Numbered from the stretch's first letter, positions 43,960-53,608 are shown. The stretch is 64,000 nucleotides of DNA from a bacterium 210917-SL.2.15 (GCA_020555605.1 JAJCJC010000001.1:372001-436000), one strand, 5' to 3'. Notes: generated by a model not told the origin, from the sequence alone. Translations and numbers: made by a program.

Positions 43960-44220
43960 TCAATCCTTTTTTTGTTTGTTGTAAATGCGGAACGCTGCTG
44001 CGCCGGTGGCAGCCAACTGCACCAGAATCAGCACAGCGAACAGGCCGAAGCTCTCATAGTAGAACAGTTCATCCCAAAATAGGAGAACATCACAGAGAGC
44101 AGTCAAGGCAACCGTCCAGCGGATGTGCCGGGCCAGCCATTGCCGGAACACCAGCACAAGGGCAACGGGCGGGACGATCAGCAGCGCCAGATTCAAAATC
44201 AATGTCGGGGTCAGTTCCAT
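43960..44220 (-). CDS. Repeated small membrane protein (copy 3)
   Basis: The 86-residue protein (MELTPTLILNLALLIVPPVAL…) is the first gene of the ATPase-permease unit; promoter box B lies directly upstream. Near identity with copy 2 suggests recent duplication along with the box. Its job is unknown. Its place in the operon suggests a partner of the transporter. Confidence 0.78.
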   Translation of the reverse strand: MELTPTLILNLALLIVPPVALVLVFRQWLARHIRWTVALTALCDVLLFWDELFYYESFGLFAVLILVQLAATGAAAFRIYNKQKKD

Positions 44221-44243
44221 TGCGTCGCCTCCTCACTTTTGTT

Positions 44244-44343
44244 GATAAGGGTATTGTAAAACCCAAATGTCCGCGAAATGTTACAGCGGCCAAAAAATTT
44301 CATTGAAAATCGGGGTGAAATGTTACAAAGCTCGGACATTTCA
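44244..44343 (-). promoter_or_regulatory. Promoter box, copy B
   Basis: Minus strand: ACATTTCGCGGACATTTGGG, two ACATTT half-sites 11 bp apart, then TACAAT 6 bp later as -10; a second pair (AATGTCCGAG, TGTAACATTTC) lies further upstream. This is the layout of a PhoB/OmpR-type activated promoter. It drives the small membrane protein-ATPase-permease unit. Confidence 0.7.
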
Positions 44344-44346
44344 AAA

Positions 44347-46734
44347 TCAGTCTGCCATTTTGATCCGTTCCACCAACGAATTTCTGCATTGAATTTTTAG
44401 GCAGATAGCAGAAATTATAATAGGTGTTATTATTAAGCAGACACCGTAAATCAGTAATGGAATAAAAGGAAAAGCATATTGAAAATAAGTTAATCCATTC
44501 GCAGACAATATCCGTACTAACAAATAACCCATCAAGGTTCCTGCCACAACCGTAATAATCAAGCATGGAATAATCAGTAAGACACTTTCATGCAGCAGCA
44601 TTTTCTTTATCTGTTTTTTTGTCATACCGATAGACTCCAATATTCCAAATTCTTTTCTCCTTGTACTGATACGACTAATCAAGGTGTTTGTCAGATTAAA
44701 AATGCTAAACATAATGACAAATGCAGATACCCCATAAACTTGTACGCTGGTATTATGAATCGTATTTGCCGAAGATGCTTTTACCTCTTGTAAGGTTTCC
44801 ATTACCAAATCAGGGTGTCGGGACAGTATTTTATTTAATTTGCTTTCTACTGATTTACCCACTTTTTCATATTCAGGTACGGACAAAGTTAAGGAAGCTG
44901 TTAAATCCATATCGCCCCACAACTTTTCTATGGTTTCTTTTGGAAGATAAAAGCCCTCATTCATACTTTTTTCGGAAGTACCGGCAATCAAAACATCTAT
45001 GCTGTGTTCAGTTCCATCAAACCATCGTAATGTCACTTTTTCTCCTATTGACGGGCAAGCATGATAGACTTCTTTCTGTACGCTTGTTCCTAATATAACC
45101 ATAGCGTCTTGTTTCACCAATGTTTCGTATGTCCAATCAACAGGAAGCGTTTTCAAAATTTCCTCCTGATTATCAGGTGTAATCGGAATAATGGGAATTT
45201 CTAATTGTTCATCGTGATACTCAATAATGGCTGCGGTTCTCTCCGTAGCATAAATCTCTTTAACTTCCGGGATTTGTTGCAATTCCTCCATGAGTTCCTG
45301 TGAAAAAGGCGTATCAACTTGATACTCCGAAATACCATACGGTTTGGGATTGACTAATGTATTGTGGTTAATCGTAATATAATATTCTCCATCTTCCAAA
45401 TTCCCCATTCTTGCAAAGGAATCTGGATTCCATGATGATATAAAAGTGGCTCCAACCATAAATAAAATCCCGCCGATTGCAAGCGAGGCAATCGTCAGAT
45501 TGTGTTTTTTTCGATTCTGCTTTTCGCTCAATACGGCTAAAGAATACGGTGAGAGCCGAATATGATTTTTTCTATTCTGCACTCTACTTTCTTTTAGTTC
45601 TGGATCGTTTCCAACATATTTTGTTGCTTCAATAGGGGAAATATTTGAAGCTATTTGTGCGGGCTTGTATACGGAAATTTGTACGATGATAATGCCTAAT
45701 ATTATTGCTAAAATACTTGTGGCTATGGCATTGATAATCGTTATTCCATTCGGCTCTAACAAATATGCAAATATGATACCTACTGTAATACCGGCAGGTA
45801 TTCCGAACAGGCAGAAACGATACCCCTCTTTACGAATCATCCGCTTAATTTGTTTTTCTGTCATGCCAATAGTTTTGAGCTGTCCAATCTGCGATACTTG
45901 ATTTGATACCGAAAGGTAGAACACACTGTATATGACAATTCCGCTTGAAAATGCAATAAAAAGAGTAGCTAAAAGAACACCTCCCATTCCTGATCCACTA
46001 ATAAGTGAGGAACAGAATTTGCTATTAAAATAAAGTTGGTTCCTGCTTATGTCTTGGGATAAAGCCAGACGATATACTGTATTCTCAAAATCAATAAGTC
46101 CCATTTCCGTGGCACCATTTACACGAATCAAGGCACTATATGGAATATCAGATAATAACACACCCTGTTCTGCATACGCTGGGGAGACATAAAAGTAAAA
46201 TGTTCCTGTTTCCACATTATCAGTAAAACCAGTAATGATGAAATCCTCTGTTTTACTCCCCACCGTTGGTAAAGTGATGGTATCTCCTATATTTAGCTGA
46301 TACCCCAGCTCTAATTGAACATTTTTATCAATTACAATTTCATTGTACTGTTCTGGACAGGTTCCACTGACTAATTCATAGGATTTTATAATTCCAAAAC
46401 CAGTCGGCTTATAAACCGCTTCAAATTTGATCCCATCCATCAGAAAACTATCACTATGCTTATAGGGTACAATATCTTCAAGATCAGGTTCTTTTTTCAG
46501 AACTTCTATCTGTTCTGCTGTAAGCCCCCCGATGGTAGCTTGCTGCATTTGATTCAAAATCTTTTGTTCACTAATTTTGCTGCCTTGTTGGAATAAGGAG
46601 ATTCCCACAATCAAACTAATTGCCAGCGCAATGGTCAAAACATTAAAAAAGCAAAAAATACGATTTGAAGATACATTGCGTTTTGCTAATTTCTTTACAA
46701 TGGCGCTGGTGTCATTCTCAAAAGGCCATGTCAT
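44347..46734 (-). CDS. Large FtsX-type ABC permease
   Basis: The 795-residue protein begins MTWPFENDTSAIVKKLAKRN, like the 676-residue permease, so they are paralogues. It has two FtsX domains (VFYLSVSNQVSQIGQLKTIGM, ISTRRKEFGILESIGMTKKQ) and about ten helices. GAGGTGATACAACT precedes its ATG; the longer frame is not used. It lacks an ATPase gene of its own and may share the one at 43289. An IS110 now separates it from promoter box C. Confidence 0.85.
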   Translation of the reverse strand: MTWPFENDTSAIVKKLAKRNVSSNRIFCFFNVLTIALAISLIVGISLFQQGSKISEQKILNQMQQATIGGLTAEQIEVLKKEPDLEDIVPYKHSDSFLMDGIKFEAVYKPTGFGIIKSYELVSGTCPEQYNEIVIDKNVQLELGYQLNIGDTITLPTVGSKTEDFIITGFTDNVETGTFYFYVSPAYAEQGVLLSDIPYSALIRVNGATEMGLIDFENTVYRLALSQDISRNQLYFNSKFCSSLISGSGMGGVLLATLFIAFSSGIVIYSVFYLSVSNQVSQIGQLKTIGMTEKQIKRMIRKEGYRFCLFGIPAGITVGIIFAYLLEPNGITIINAIATSILAIILGIIIVQISVYKPAQIASNISPIEATKYVGNDPELKESRVQNRKNHIRLSPYSLAVLSEKQNRKKHNLTIASLAIGGILFMVGATFISSWNPDSFARMGNLEDGEYYITINHNTLVNPKPYGISEYQVDTPFSQELMEELQQIPEVKEIYATERTAAIIEYHDEQLEIPIIPITPDNQEEILKTLPVDWTYETLVKQDAMVILGTSVQKEVYHACPSIGEKVTLRWFDGTEHSIDVLIAGTSEKSMNEGFYLPKETIEKLWGDMDLTASLTLSVPEYEKVGKSVESKLNKILSRHPDLVMETLQEVKASSANTIHNTSVQVYGVSAFVIMFSIFNLTNTLISRISTRRKEFGILESIGMTKKQIKKMLLHESVLLIIPCLIITVVAGTLMGYLLVRILSANGLTYFQYAFPFIPLLIYGVCLIITPIIISAICLKIQCRNSLVERIKMAD

Positions 46735-46799
46735 AGTTGTATCACCTCGTATTATATAAAAGTAGTATTTATAGACCGCTCTCCAGCGGAATGCTACAA

Positions 46800-46993
46800 T
46801 AAGTTCAGGATGCTGTGGATTGGTATGTATCACCTACCGCAAAGACGGTTTTCGAGAGGCTCCAACCACAGCTTCTTTGTTGAAATGTTAATCAGTTAGA
46901 TACCGCCAGACGGTTTATTTAGAACGAGGTTACAAGAGCAAAGAAGTCTGTGGTCCTGAACAGCATCGAAGTAAATACGTCGGAGGTATCAAA
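46800..46993 (+). ncRNA. Candidate bridge RNA region of the IS110
   Basis: In IS110-group elements the 5' non-coding end encodes a bridge RNA that pairs with both donor and target. This region is non-coding and contains imperfect stems such as AACCACAGCTTC/GAAGTCTGTGGT. It is a candidate by position only. Confidence 0.35.
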
Positions 46994-48169
46994 ATGATTT
47001 GTGTTGGAATTGACATTGCCAAGGATAAGCATGACTGTTGTATTCTTGATTCAGATGGAACGGTTCGTGCTGACTGCTTTACCATTCCCAACAACATGGA
47101 TGGATTCAAGCAGCTGCTTCAAACGATTCGAAACTGTACCAAAAAGTCAGGCAAAATAAAAGTAGGACTTGAGGCCACCGGGCATTACAGTTACAACATT
47201 CTTGGATTTCTTCTTGACAACGGTCTGCCAACTTATGTCATTAACCCTTTGCACACCAACCTGTACCGAAAGAGTCTCAGCCTTCGCAAAACTAAAACCG
47301 ATCGTGTGGATGCAAGAACGATTGCAACTATGCTATTGTCCGATGTAGACCTCAAGTCCTACACAGATATAGCATACCACAACGAAGAGCTAAAGTCACT
47401 AACAAGATACCGATTTGAGAAAGTTCGTGAAAGAGCCAAGTTGAAACAGTCGGTGTCCAGACTGGTTACGATCCTGTTTCCAGAGCTGGAAAAGCTCGTT
47501 CCCTCTCTCCACGGTGCTTCTGTCTATGCTCTTCTCAGTGAATATCCCGGTGCAAAGCAAATTTCAGAAGTCCATCTCACCAAGCTGACAAACCTTCTTG
47601 TGACAGCATCTAAGGGGCATTACGGAAAAGAAAAAGCCACCCTGATTCGAGAGACAGCCAGAGCTTCTATTGGCTCTGTCATGCCTGCCAAATCTCTGGA
47701 ATTGAAGCATACCATTAAACTCATTCAGGAACTCACCTCTGAGATTAACGAAATCGAAGATTCTATTCAGAAAATCATAGATGAGCTCAATCCACCAATT
47801 CTCTCGATTCCCGGCATGGGAGTAAACTCCGCTGCTGTGATCCTTGCAGAAATCGGGGATTTCTCCAATTTCAGTTCTCCTGACAAAATTCTTGCTTACG
47901 CTGGCTGCTCTCCATCTACATACCAGTCAGGAAAACTCACAAACTGCTATGCTCACATGGAAAAACGAGGTTCACGCTATCTGCGATATGCGCTTTACAA
48001 TGCAACCAAATACGTTTGCCATTGGAATCCTGTCTTTGCTGAATACCTTGCCAAGAAACGTGCCGAAGGAAAACACTACAATGTTGCTCTGTCCCATTCC
48101 ATGAAGAAACTTGTTCGGCTGATTTATGCCTTGCAGAAATCTGGGAAAACATATCTTGCAGCTGCATGA
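46994..48169 (+). CDS. IS110-family transposase (recombinase)
   Basis: The 391-residue protein has the N-terminal DEDD RuvC-like domain (MICVGIDIAKDKHDCCILDSDG; KVGLEATGHYS; KTDRVDARTIA) and the C-terminal transposase_20 domain with SIPGMGVNSAAVILAEIGD and AYAGCSPSTYQSGK, with its serine. GGAGGTATCAAA precedes its ATG. It appears intact. Confidence 0.95.
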   Translation: MICVGIDIAKDKHDCCILDSDGTVRADCFTIPNNMDGFKQLLQTIRNCTKKSGKIKVGLEATGHYSYNILGFLLDNGLPTYVINPLHTNLYRKSLSLRKTKTDRVDARTIATMLLSDVDLKSYTDIAYHNEELKSLTRYRFEKVRERAKLKQSVSRLVTILFPELEKLVPSLHGASVYALLSEYPGAKQISEVHLTKLTNLLVTASKGHYGKEKATLIRETARASIGSVMPAKSLELKHTIKLIQELTSEINEIEDSIQKIIDELNPPILSIPGMGVNSAAVILAEIGDFSNFSSPDKILAYAGCSPSTYQSGKLTNCYAHMEKRGSRYLRYALYNATKYVCHWNPVFAEYLAKKRAEGKHYNVALSHSMKKLVRLIYALQKSGKTYLAAA

Positions 48170-48410
48170 TTTTCTCCTGAGCCTGAGCTAAACCCAAGAA
48201 CAACTTAGCTGGCGCAGCGAACCCTTGACGAACCGAAGCATTCAAATGCTATCCTGTTTGTGCGAGGGCTGGCTGGGCTTTGCTTTGCTGTTCTCTCCGT
48301 CGCCCTCGCTGTGCTGATTCCAGCATTTGAATGCTGTTTGTCAGGGGCCGCGGTCGGTTGGCGGATTTTTTCATTTTGGGGCTTGACTTTTAATAGTTAG
48401 TCTCCATATT
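48170..48410. other. IS110 3' non-coding end
   Basis: GC-rich, gene-free; contains a long-range inverted repeat AGCATTCAAATGCT/AGCATTTGAATGCT (about 48237-48250 and 48324-48337). Confidence 0.5.
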
Positions 48411-48510
48411 TGATAAGGGTATTGTAAAACCCAAATGTCCGCGAAATGTTACAACAGCCAAAAAATTTCATTGAAAATCGGGGTGAAATGTTACAACGCT
48501 CGGACATTTC
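48411..48510 (-). promoter_or_regulatory. Promoter box, copy C (orphaned by IS110)
   Basis: Almost identical to copy B with both ACATTT half-sites and TACAAT. Leftward transcription from it runs into the IS110 before the large permease, so the insertion probably uncoupled or altered that gene's control. Confidence 0.65.
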
Positions 48511-48555
48511 AAAAAAAATTACGGCGGGCAGCCGGAAATGGCCGTCCGCCGCGTT

Positions 48556-49587
48556 CTATTTTGTAGGCAGCATAATGGAAAATTCCGAACCCTTGCCCGG
48601 CTCCGAAATCACCTTGATATAGCCGCCCTGCCGCGTTACGATCTCGCGGGCCAGATACAGGCCAATCCCCATGCCCTGCTGTTCGTGTACTTCTTTCTCA
48701 CGATAAAAGCGCCGGAAGATAGCGGCCTGATTGCTTTCGGAAATGCCCTTGCCGGTGTCGGTCACTTTAATCTCCACATACATTTCCCACAGCACCACAG
48801 ACACAGCGATTTTTCCGCCTGCCGGGGTGTACTTCACCGCATTGTCCAGCAGGTTAAAAAGGGCTTCGGATGTCCACTTGCTGTCATGGGAAACGGCCAA
48901 ATCCTCCAGGCAATCCACGGACACGGCAATTTCCTTTTTCTCCGCTGCATACACGATCCCACTCATGGCCTGCGCCACGGTATCAAAGAGGCGGCCCGGC
49001 TTCTTGTCCAACTGGATCACGCCTGTTTCCAGCCGGGAGGTTTTCACAAGGGCCTGAAAGAGAAAGTCCAGCTTATCCGTCTGGCTGCGGATTCCCCGGA
49101 TAAAGTCGGTGCGCTCCGCCTCGGTCATGGGCTTTTCCAGCAGGGTGTCCGTCGCCATTTTTAGATTGCTTACCGGCGTCTTTACCTGATGGGAAATATC
49201 CGATACAAGGGTCTGTAACTCCTGCCATTCCTCGTCCACCCGGCGGCGGTTCTCCTGCATGATCTGGTAAAGCCTTGCCAGCCGGTGTCCGATTCTGGCA
49301 AGCTGGGTTTCGCTGTCCTCTGGCCGCTGGGGCGCTTCATTCCCGGCGATCATGTGGTCTAAGGTCTGGCACAGGTCAGCGGTAAACTGCGACAGCCGCT
49401 TTCCAAACGCCTGCGTCAGTACAAAAATCCCCACAAGGGCGCACAGCAGCAGCGTCCCGCCTGTCAGCAGCACCGCAATCTGTTTTGTCACAAGAAACAG
49501 GGCTATGGTGATCCCGGACATGGAGAGGACAAGCTCCATTGCCACCCGGCCAAACAGCCGCTTTACCGAGAGGTTTTGAAACTTCAT
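48556..49587 (-). CDS. Two-component sensor histidine kinase
   Basis: The protein has 343 residues, two N-terminal helices with almost no loop between them (intramembrane-sensing type), a HAMP-like linker, the H-box SDISHQVKTPVSNLK, N-box EALFNLLDNAVKYTP and G1/G2 DTGKGIS and GMGIGLYLA. Kinases with little extracytoplasmic sequence commonly sense through an ABC permease, which fits the neighbouring FtsX systems. The start follows GGGAGGCGAGGTAAA. Confidence 0.93.
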   Translation of the reverse strand: MKFQNLSVKRLFGRVAMELVLSMSGITIALFLVTKQIAVLLTGGTLLLCALVGIFVLTQAFGKRLSQFTADLCQTLDHMIAGNEAPQRPEDSETQLARIGHRLARLYQIMQENRRRVDEEWQELQTLVSDISHQVKTPVSNLKMATDTLLEKPMTEAERTDFIRGIRSQTDKLDFLFQALVKTSRLETGVIQLDKKPGRLFDTVAQAMSGIVYAAEKKEIAVSVDCLEDLAVSHDSKWTSEALFNLLDNAVKYTPAGGKIAVSVVLWEMYVEIKVTDTGKGISESNQAAIFRRFYREKEVHEQQGMGIGLYLAREIVTRQGGYIKVISEPGKGSEFSIMLPTK

Positions 49588-50276
49588 TTTACCTCGCCTC
49601 CCGTCCATTGATACCCCATGCCGTAAACGGTCTTGATGTAGGGTGCGCCGCCGTCGGCTTCAATCTTGCTGCGAATACGGCTGATGGAGGTTGTCAGGGT
49701 GTGTTCGTCCACAAACCGCTCGTCTATATCCCACAGCTTTTCCAAAAGCTGCCCACGGGTCAGCACTTGCCGGGGATTTTTACGAAACAGGTTCAGCATT
49801 TTGTACTCCATCGGGGATAGAGTCAGGGGCTTGCCGTTTAAGGAAGCCGTCTGCTCCGAGAAGTCCAGAAACAACCGCCCGTCGTCGTAAATGTCCTTGG
49901 CCGGTTTGTGGTGTTCCAGCATGGCGAACATGGCTTTGATTTTTCGCTGCAAGGCCCCGATCACAAAGGGCTTTGTGATGTAGTCCACCGCGCCCACCTC
50001 ATAGCCCCGTATCTGGTCGCTCTCCTGATCGTTGGCGGTCAGGAATATTACGATGGTGTCCGGGTGCTGGGGCTTTATCAGCTTGCACAGTTCAAAACCG
50101 TTCCCGTCCGGCAGGTTGATGTCCAGCAGCACTAAATCAAATTCCCGCTGGCGGATGGCTTCGGCTGCGGTTCTGGCATTTAGGGCAGAAGTCACGCCGT
50201 AGCCGTCTGCGGTCAGGTTATAGGCCACCATCTTATTCAAAAAACTGTCGTCCTCGACAATTAAAATCTGCTTCAT
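49584..50276 (-). CDS. OmpR-family response regulator
   Basis: The receiver has phosphoacceptor Asp in VLLDINLPDG, Thr in IFLTAND and Lys in YITKPF; the winged helix has LTLSPMEYKMLNLFRKNPRQVLTR and SRIRSKIEADGG. 230 residues from MKQILIVEDD, preceded by GAAGTGAGGAT. It overlaps the kinase by 4 bases. It has promoter box D about 200 bp upstream, pointing to autoregulation. Confidence 0.95.
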   Translation of the reverse strand: MKQILIVEDDSFLNKMVAYNLTADGYGVTSALNARTAAEAIRQREFDLVLLDINLPDGNGFELCKLIKPQHPDTIVIFLTANDQESDQIRGYEVGAVDYITKPFVIGALQRKIKAMFAMLEHHKPAKDIYDDGRLFLDFSEQTASLNGKPLTLSPMEYKMLNLFRKNPRQVLTRGQLLEKLWDIDERFVDEHTLTTSISRIRSKIEADGGAPYIKTVYGMGYQWTGGEVK

Positions 50277-50362
50277 ATCCTCACTTCCTTTGCTTTTTGT
50301 AGATAGTATAACAGGCAAATGTCCTTTGTTGCAGAAAACACAATTTTCTGATAAAGGAAAAT

Positions 50363-50475
50363 TTACTCCATTGTTTTAATGCGCTCGATCACAGGATGTC
50401 TTTTGCTATATCGTACAGAGAAAACGGAGTAAGCGGCCAGTATGAAGAAAAGCGCTACAAAATATATGCTTATTT
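50363..50475 (-). pseudogene. C-terminal remnant of an FtsX-type permease
   Basis: The minus strand reads ISIYFVALFFILAAYSVF then SVRYSKRHPVIERIKTME and a stop: the end of a permease like those at 41244 and 44347. It is fused directly to promoter box D, so a deletion removed the rest of an ATPase/permease unit between box and response regulator. Confidence 0.7.
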
Positions 50476-50534
50476 TGATAAGGCCATTGTAAACCCCAAA
50501 TGTCCGCGAAATGTTACAGCGGACAAAAAATTTT
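50475..50534 (-). promoter_or_regulatory. Promoter box, copy D (response-regulator operon)
   Basis: Minus strand TGTAACATTTCGCGGACATT then TTGGGGTTTACAAT, same core as copies B and C. It lies upstream of the two-component genes with the permease remnant in between. The outer half of the repeat is absent. Confidence 0.68.
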
Positions 50535-50820
50535 ATTTTTTTGCATTTCTCTGTTATAGCAGTTCAAAATAATAACTCTATTATAGGCAGTTATCAAAGG
50601 TTTATCAATGCGGCAACTGTAAACAGATTCTCTGCCAAAGACTCTTAAAACTACTGGCAAGCAATGCAATCTTACGTAAGATTGCGTATTTAGCAGAAAT
50701 CCCGTTTCCGGAATTCCTGCTAATGCTTGTTGGTGACATATCCCCAAACCCCTGAGATCATTGCCGGTGGCAATGGCTGCGCGTTCCGTTGGAACGCTGA
50801 AAACCAAAAGCAGACAAATC
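50535..50820. other. Gene-free stretch with palindromes
   Basis: A perfect palindrome CAATCTTACGTAAGATTG (about 50668-50685) and the stem GCGTTCC/GGAACGC (about 50780-50797) are visible. A 97-codon minus frame (50514-50807) crosses box D and the palindromes and is probably not a gene. Confidence 0.45.
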
Positions 50821-51017
50821 TTATTGACGGGATTTTTCTGTGCTGCGCTGCGGTTGTGGTGGGGAAGAAATCTCTAATAGATATTCCACATTGGCCCGAA
50901 CATTATGAAGTTCTTTCATATCATTTTTGGCCTGCTTATAGGCAGAATAGGCTTTCCGTTTTTGTTCCAGAAGATCGGTGTATTCCTCTCGGAGAGATTT
51001 GACAGAGGGGCGCTTTT
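50821..51017 (-). pseudogene. Duplicated 3' end of the relaxase gene
   Basis: About 197 bases that match 54660-54856 with about three differences, encoding the relaxase C-terminus (…KAYSAYKQAKNDMKELHNVR…). It has no start or catalytic part. Together the two copies bracket the thiamine operon in direct orientation. Confidence 0.9.
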
Positions 51018-51509
51018 TCAGCCTATTAGCTGATCTACATAGGTAATTAGAGGGTGCAGATGTTTCAGGCGAAACATCTCAAATAACTTATCTGGATTTA
51101 CCCATTGAACATCCACAACTTCTGTTTCCTGTAAACGCATTTCTTCAATCTTTATATCCTTATGAAATAGCCAAACATCGTAAAAATCCTGCACATTTTC
51201 CCGTCTGCTCTGATAAATCAATTTTTCACTTCCGGGAGTAAGCAGTATTCCTAATTCTTCTTTTACCTCTCGGATTGCTCCTTGTAAACTGGTTTCCCCG
51301 GAAAGTACAGAACCACCCGTACATTCCCAATAAAGAGGGTATTGCTTTTTCGGATGCCGCTGTGATAAAAGATACTGCCCCTGCTGGTTGACGATCCATA
51401 CACTCACAGATAAATGATACAGCCCTTTGGGTATGATTTCTCCACGGCACACTGTTATTCCAGACTTTTCCCGTTTTGCATTATATAAATCCCATTTTTC
51501 CATTTTCAT
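51018..51509 (-). CDS. Nudix hydrolase
   Basis: Nudix box GSVLSGETSLQGAIREVKEELG (residues about 65-86) with all catalytic acidic positions; 163 residues. Nudix enzymes in thiamine operons may hydrolyse damaged or toxic pyrimidine/thiamine diphosphates, but substrate assignment is inference. It overlaps the HAD gene by 4 bases. It is the last gene before the relaxase duplicate. Confidence 0.9.
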   Translation of the reverse strand: MKMEKWDLYNAKREKSGITVCRGEIIPKGLYHLSVSVWIVNQQGQYLLSQRHPKKQYPLYWECTGGSVLSGETSLQGAIREVKEELGILLTPGSEKLIYQSRRENVQDFYDVWLFHKDIKIEEMRLQETEVVDVQWVNPDKLFEMFRLKHLHPLITYVDQLIG

Positions 51510-52162
51510 ACCTCTTTGTGTGGGATCGGTGCTTGCCGAAAATCAAGTAAGTAAATATCCGCAATCCTTTCTATTTCTGTACGCTGATCTGCGGAATACT
51601 TATCATAAATCCCGCCTGCTAACATACGGGCTGCCTTTGCGCTTTTAATTGCTGGAAGCACATCATCAAACACAATACAGTGTTCAGGTGCAACCCCTAA
51701 TTTTCTTGCGGCCAATTCAAAGACATCCGAATATTCTTTTCCCCGCTGAACCTCATCTGTTGAACATAGAGCGTCAAATAATTCTAAAATAGAATTGTTC
51801 TTTAAGCATGGAATATAGAGCTTTTCCGGCAACCCCGTAGCAACTGCAAGTTTTATTCCATGTTCTTTTAAGCGCAGAAGATAATCAAGGGCATGGGGCA
51901 GCAGACCGACATGGTTACTGTATTCCTCGACCGCCATATTATTCCATTCCTCAATAATTCCCTCTACCGTTTCTTGCAATCCCAAAAGATCAATGGTATA
52001 TTGTGCGGCTTCCTCAAAACTCCTTGCACATATTTCAGTTACATAATTTTCCGGGACAGGAAGATTTCTCTTTTTCAAAAACTGAATATCTATATGCTCC
52101 CATACATCCATTGAATCCAGAATTGTTCCATCTAAATCAAAGATTGCCGCATTAAAATCCAT
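51506..52162 (-). CDS. HAD-family phosphatase of the thiamine operon
   Basis: Motif [16 protein letters not shown], motif [12 protein letters not shown], motif [22 protein letters not shown]; 218 residues, beta-phosphoglucomutase-like. Its place between thiE and nudix suggests that it acts on a thiamine phosphate or precursor. Overlaps thiE by 11 bases. Confidence 0.88.
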   Translation of the reverse strand: MDFNAAIFDLDGTILDSMDVWEHIDIQFLKKRNLPVPENYVTEICARSFEEAAQYTIDLLGLQETVEGIIEEWNNMAVEEYSNHVGLLPHALDYLLRLKEHGIKLAVATGLPEKLYIPCLKNNSILELFDALCSTDEVQRGKEYSDVFELAARKLGVAPEHCIVFDDVLPAIKSAKAARMLAGGIYDKYSADQRTEIERIADIYLLDFRQAPIPHKEV

Positions 52163-52793
52163 GTTTCTTTTCCTTTCCGCAAAATAAATCTTTCAGTTCC
52201 GCAGCAGCAGCTTTTATATCGGACTGCGCTATGATGGCAGATACAACAGCCAGCCCGTCAATTCCCATGGGCTTGAAACGCCCTGTATTTCCTTTATTGA
52301 TACCGCCAATAACAACGATCGGCAAAGAAACGGCTGTGCGGATTTTCTGTAATTCCTCCATTGATACAGAATCAGCGTCGGTTTTAGTTCCAGTAGGGAA
52401 CATTGCGCCAACTCCCAAATAATCTGCACCATCCTGTTGTGCCTGTATTGCTTCTGCAATGGAAGATGCAGATACTCCCAACAGCATATTTTCCCCAATT
52501 ACTTTGCGGACGGCAGCCGCAGGTAAATCATGCTGTCCAATATGTACCCCCGTAGCCTGCACAGCCATTGCAATATCTATCCGGTCGTTTATGATAAGGG
52601 GAATATGGTATTTATCCGTAACCTGTTTCACGGCAACAGCCTGATTGTAAAATTCTAATGAGGACAATTCTTTTTCTCGGAGTTGTATCATTGTGCAGCC
52701 TCCTAAAATTGCCTGTTCTACCGCTTCTGTCAGGCTATCGCAGCTCATTAGTTGACGATCAGTAACAAGATAAAGTGTATAATCAAAGTTCAT
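52152..52793 (-). CDS. thiE: Thiamine-phosphate synthase
   Basis: ThiE joins HMP pyrophosphate with carboxy-thiazole phosphate to give thiamine phosphate. It shows [66 protein letters not shown] and [10 protein letters not shown]. 213 residues, full length. Confidence 0.95.
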   Translation of the reverse strand: MNFDYTLYLVTDRQLMSCDSLTEAVEQAILGGCTMIQLREKELSSLEFYNQAVAVKQVTDKYHIPLIINDRIDIAMAVQATGVHIGQHDLPAAAVRKVIGENMLLGVSASSIAEAIQAQQDGADYLGVGAMFPTGTKTDADSVSMEELQKIRTAVSLPIVVIGGINKGNTGRFKPMGIDGLAVVSAIIAQSDIKAAAAELKDLFCGKEKKHGF

Positions 52794-52804
52794 TTTGCAC
52801 CTGC

Positions 52805-53608
52805 CTATTCTTTAGATAAACCATGCTGATACAATTCGTAGAAATGGTGCGTCGGGCCACAGCCTTTTCCAATCGCAAGAGAGTGTTCGATTGCCATTGT
52901 GACATAAGCCTTTGCAGATTCGACTGCAAGCGGAACACTTTTTCCCTTTGCAAGCTGGGAAGCGATTGCAGAAGAAAAGGTACAGCCTGTCCCATGAGTA
53001 TTTTTCGTATCAATGCGGGATGTTTCAAAATGGTAGAAATTTTCTCCATTAAATAGGACATCAACAGCATTTCCTATATGATGTCCACCCTTGACAACAA
53101 TCGCCTTACAACCCATGGCATATATTTTTCTTGCGGCAGCCTCCATATCTGAAACTGTGGAAATCTGCATATCTGCTATTTTCTCTGCCTCTGGAATATT
53201 CGGAGTAAGTACATCGGCCAGTGGAATTACTGTGTCTATCAAGGTGGAAACCGCCGTAGGATTCATCAATGGGCAGCCATTTTTGGCATACATAACCGGG
53301 TCGATTACGACATTTTGGGGCTTATATTGTAATAGTTTCTTTGCCACCGCTTTCATACATTCTGGTGTAGAAAGCATACCGATTTTTACTGCGTCCACTT
53401 CAATATCTTCAAATACGGCGTCAATCTGTTTTTCAATCATATCCGGGGTAATATCTTGGATGTCGATAACACGGCTGGTGTTCTCTGCAACAACAGAAAC
53501 AATAACACTCATTCCAAATACACCGTGAGCAGAAAAAGTTTTCAAATCAGCCTGAATACCTGCACCTCCGCTGCAATCTGATCCGGCAATGGACAATACT
53601 TTTTTCAT
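52805..53608 (-). CDS. thiD: Hydroxymethylpyrimidine (phosphate) kinase
   Basis: ThiD phosphorylates HMP and [38 protein letters not shown] and the ribokinase-type anion hole [15 protein letters not shown] are present; 267 residues. The start at 53608 follows GGAGGAAAATGCAAA and overlaps tenA by 4 bases; the longer frame reads into tenA. Confidence 0.95.
   Translation of the reverse strand: MKKVLSIAGSDCSGGAGIQADLKTFSAHGVFGMSVIVSVVAENTSRVIDIQDITPDMIEKQIDAVFEDIEVDAVKIGMLSTPECMKAVAKKLLQYKPQNVVIDPVMYAKNGCPLMNPTAVSTLIDTVIPLADVLTPNIPEAEKIADMQISTVSDMEAAARKIYAMGCKAIVVKGGHHIGNAVDVLFNGENFYHFETSRIDTKNTHGTGCTFSSAIASQLAKGKSVPLAVESAKAYVTMAIEHSLAIGKGCGPTHHFYELYQHGLSKE

Larger units (their letters stand above)
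46735..48410. mobile_element. IS110-family element (approximate ends)
   Basis: It contains the transposase at 46994 with about 200 bases of 5' non-coding DNA and about 240 bases of 3' DNA. Exact ends cannot be fixed because IS110 elements have no terminal inverted repeats. It lies between promoter box C and the large permease. Confidence 0.6.

Noticed and set aside
50514..50807. 97-codon minus-strand frame upstream of the response regulator
   Set aside because: It runs through promoter box D and palindromes, and its sequence looks random.
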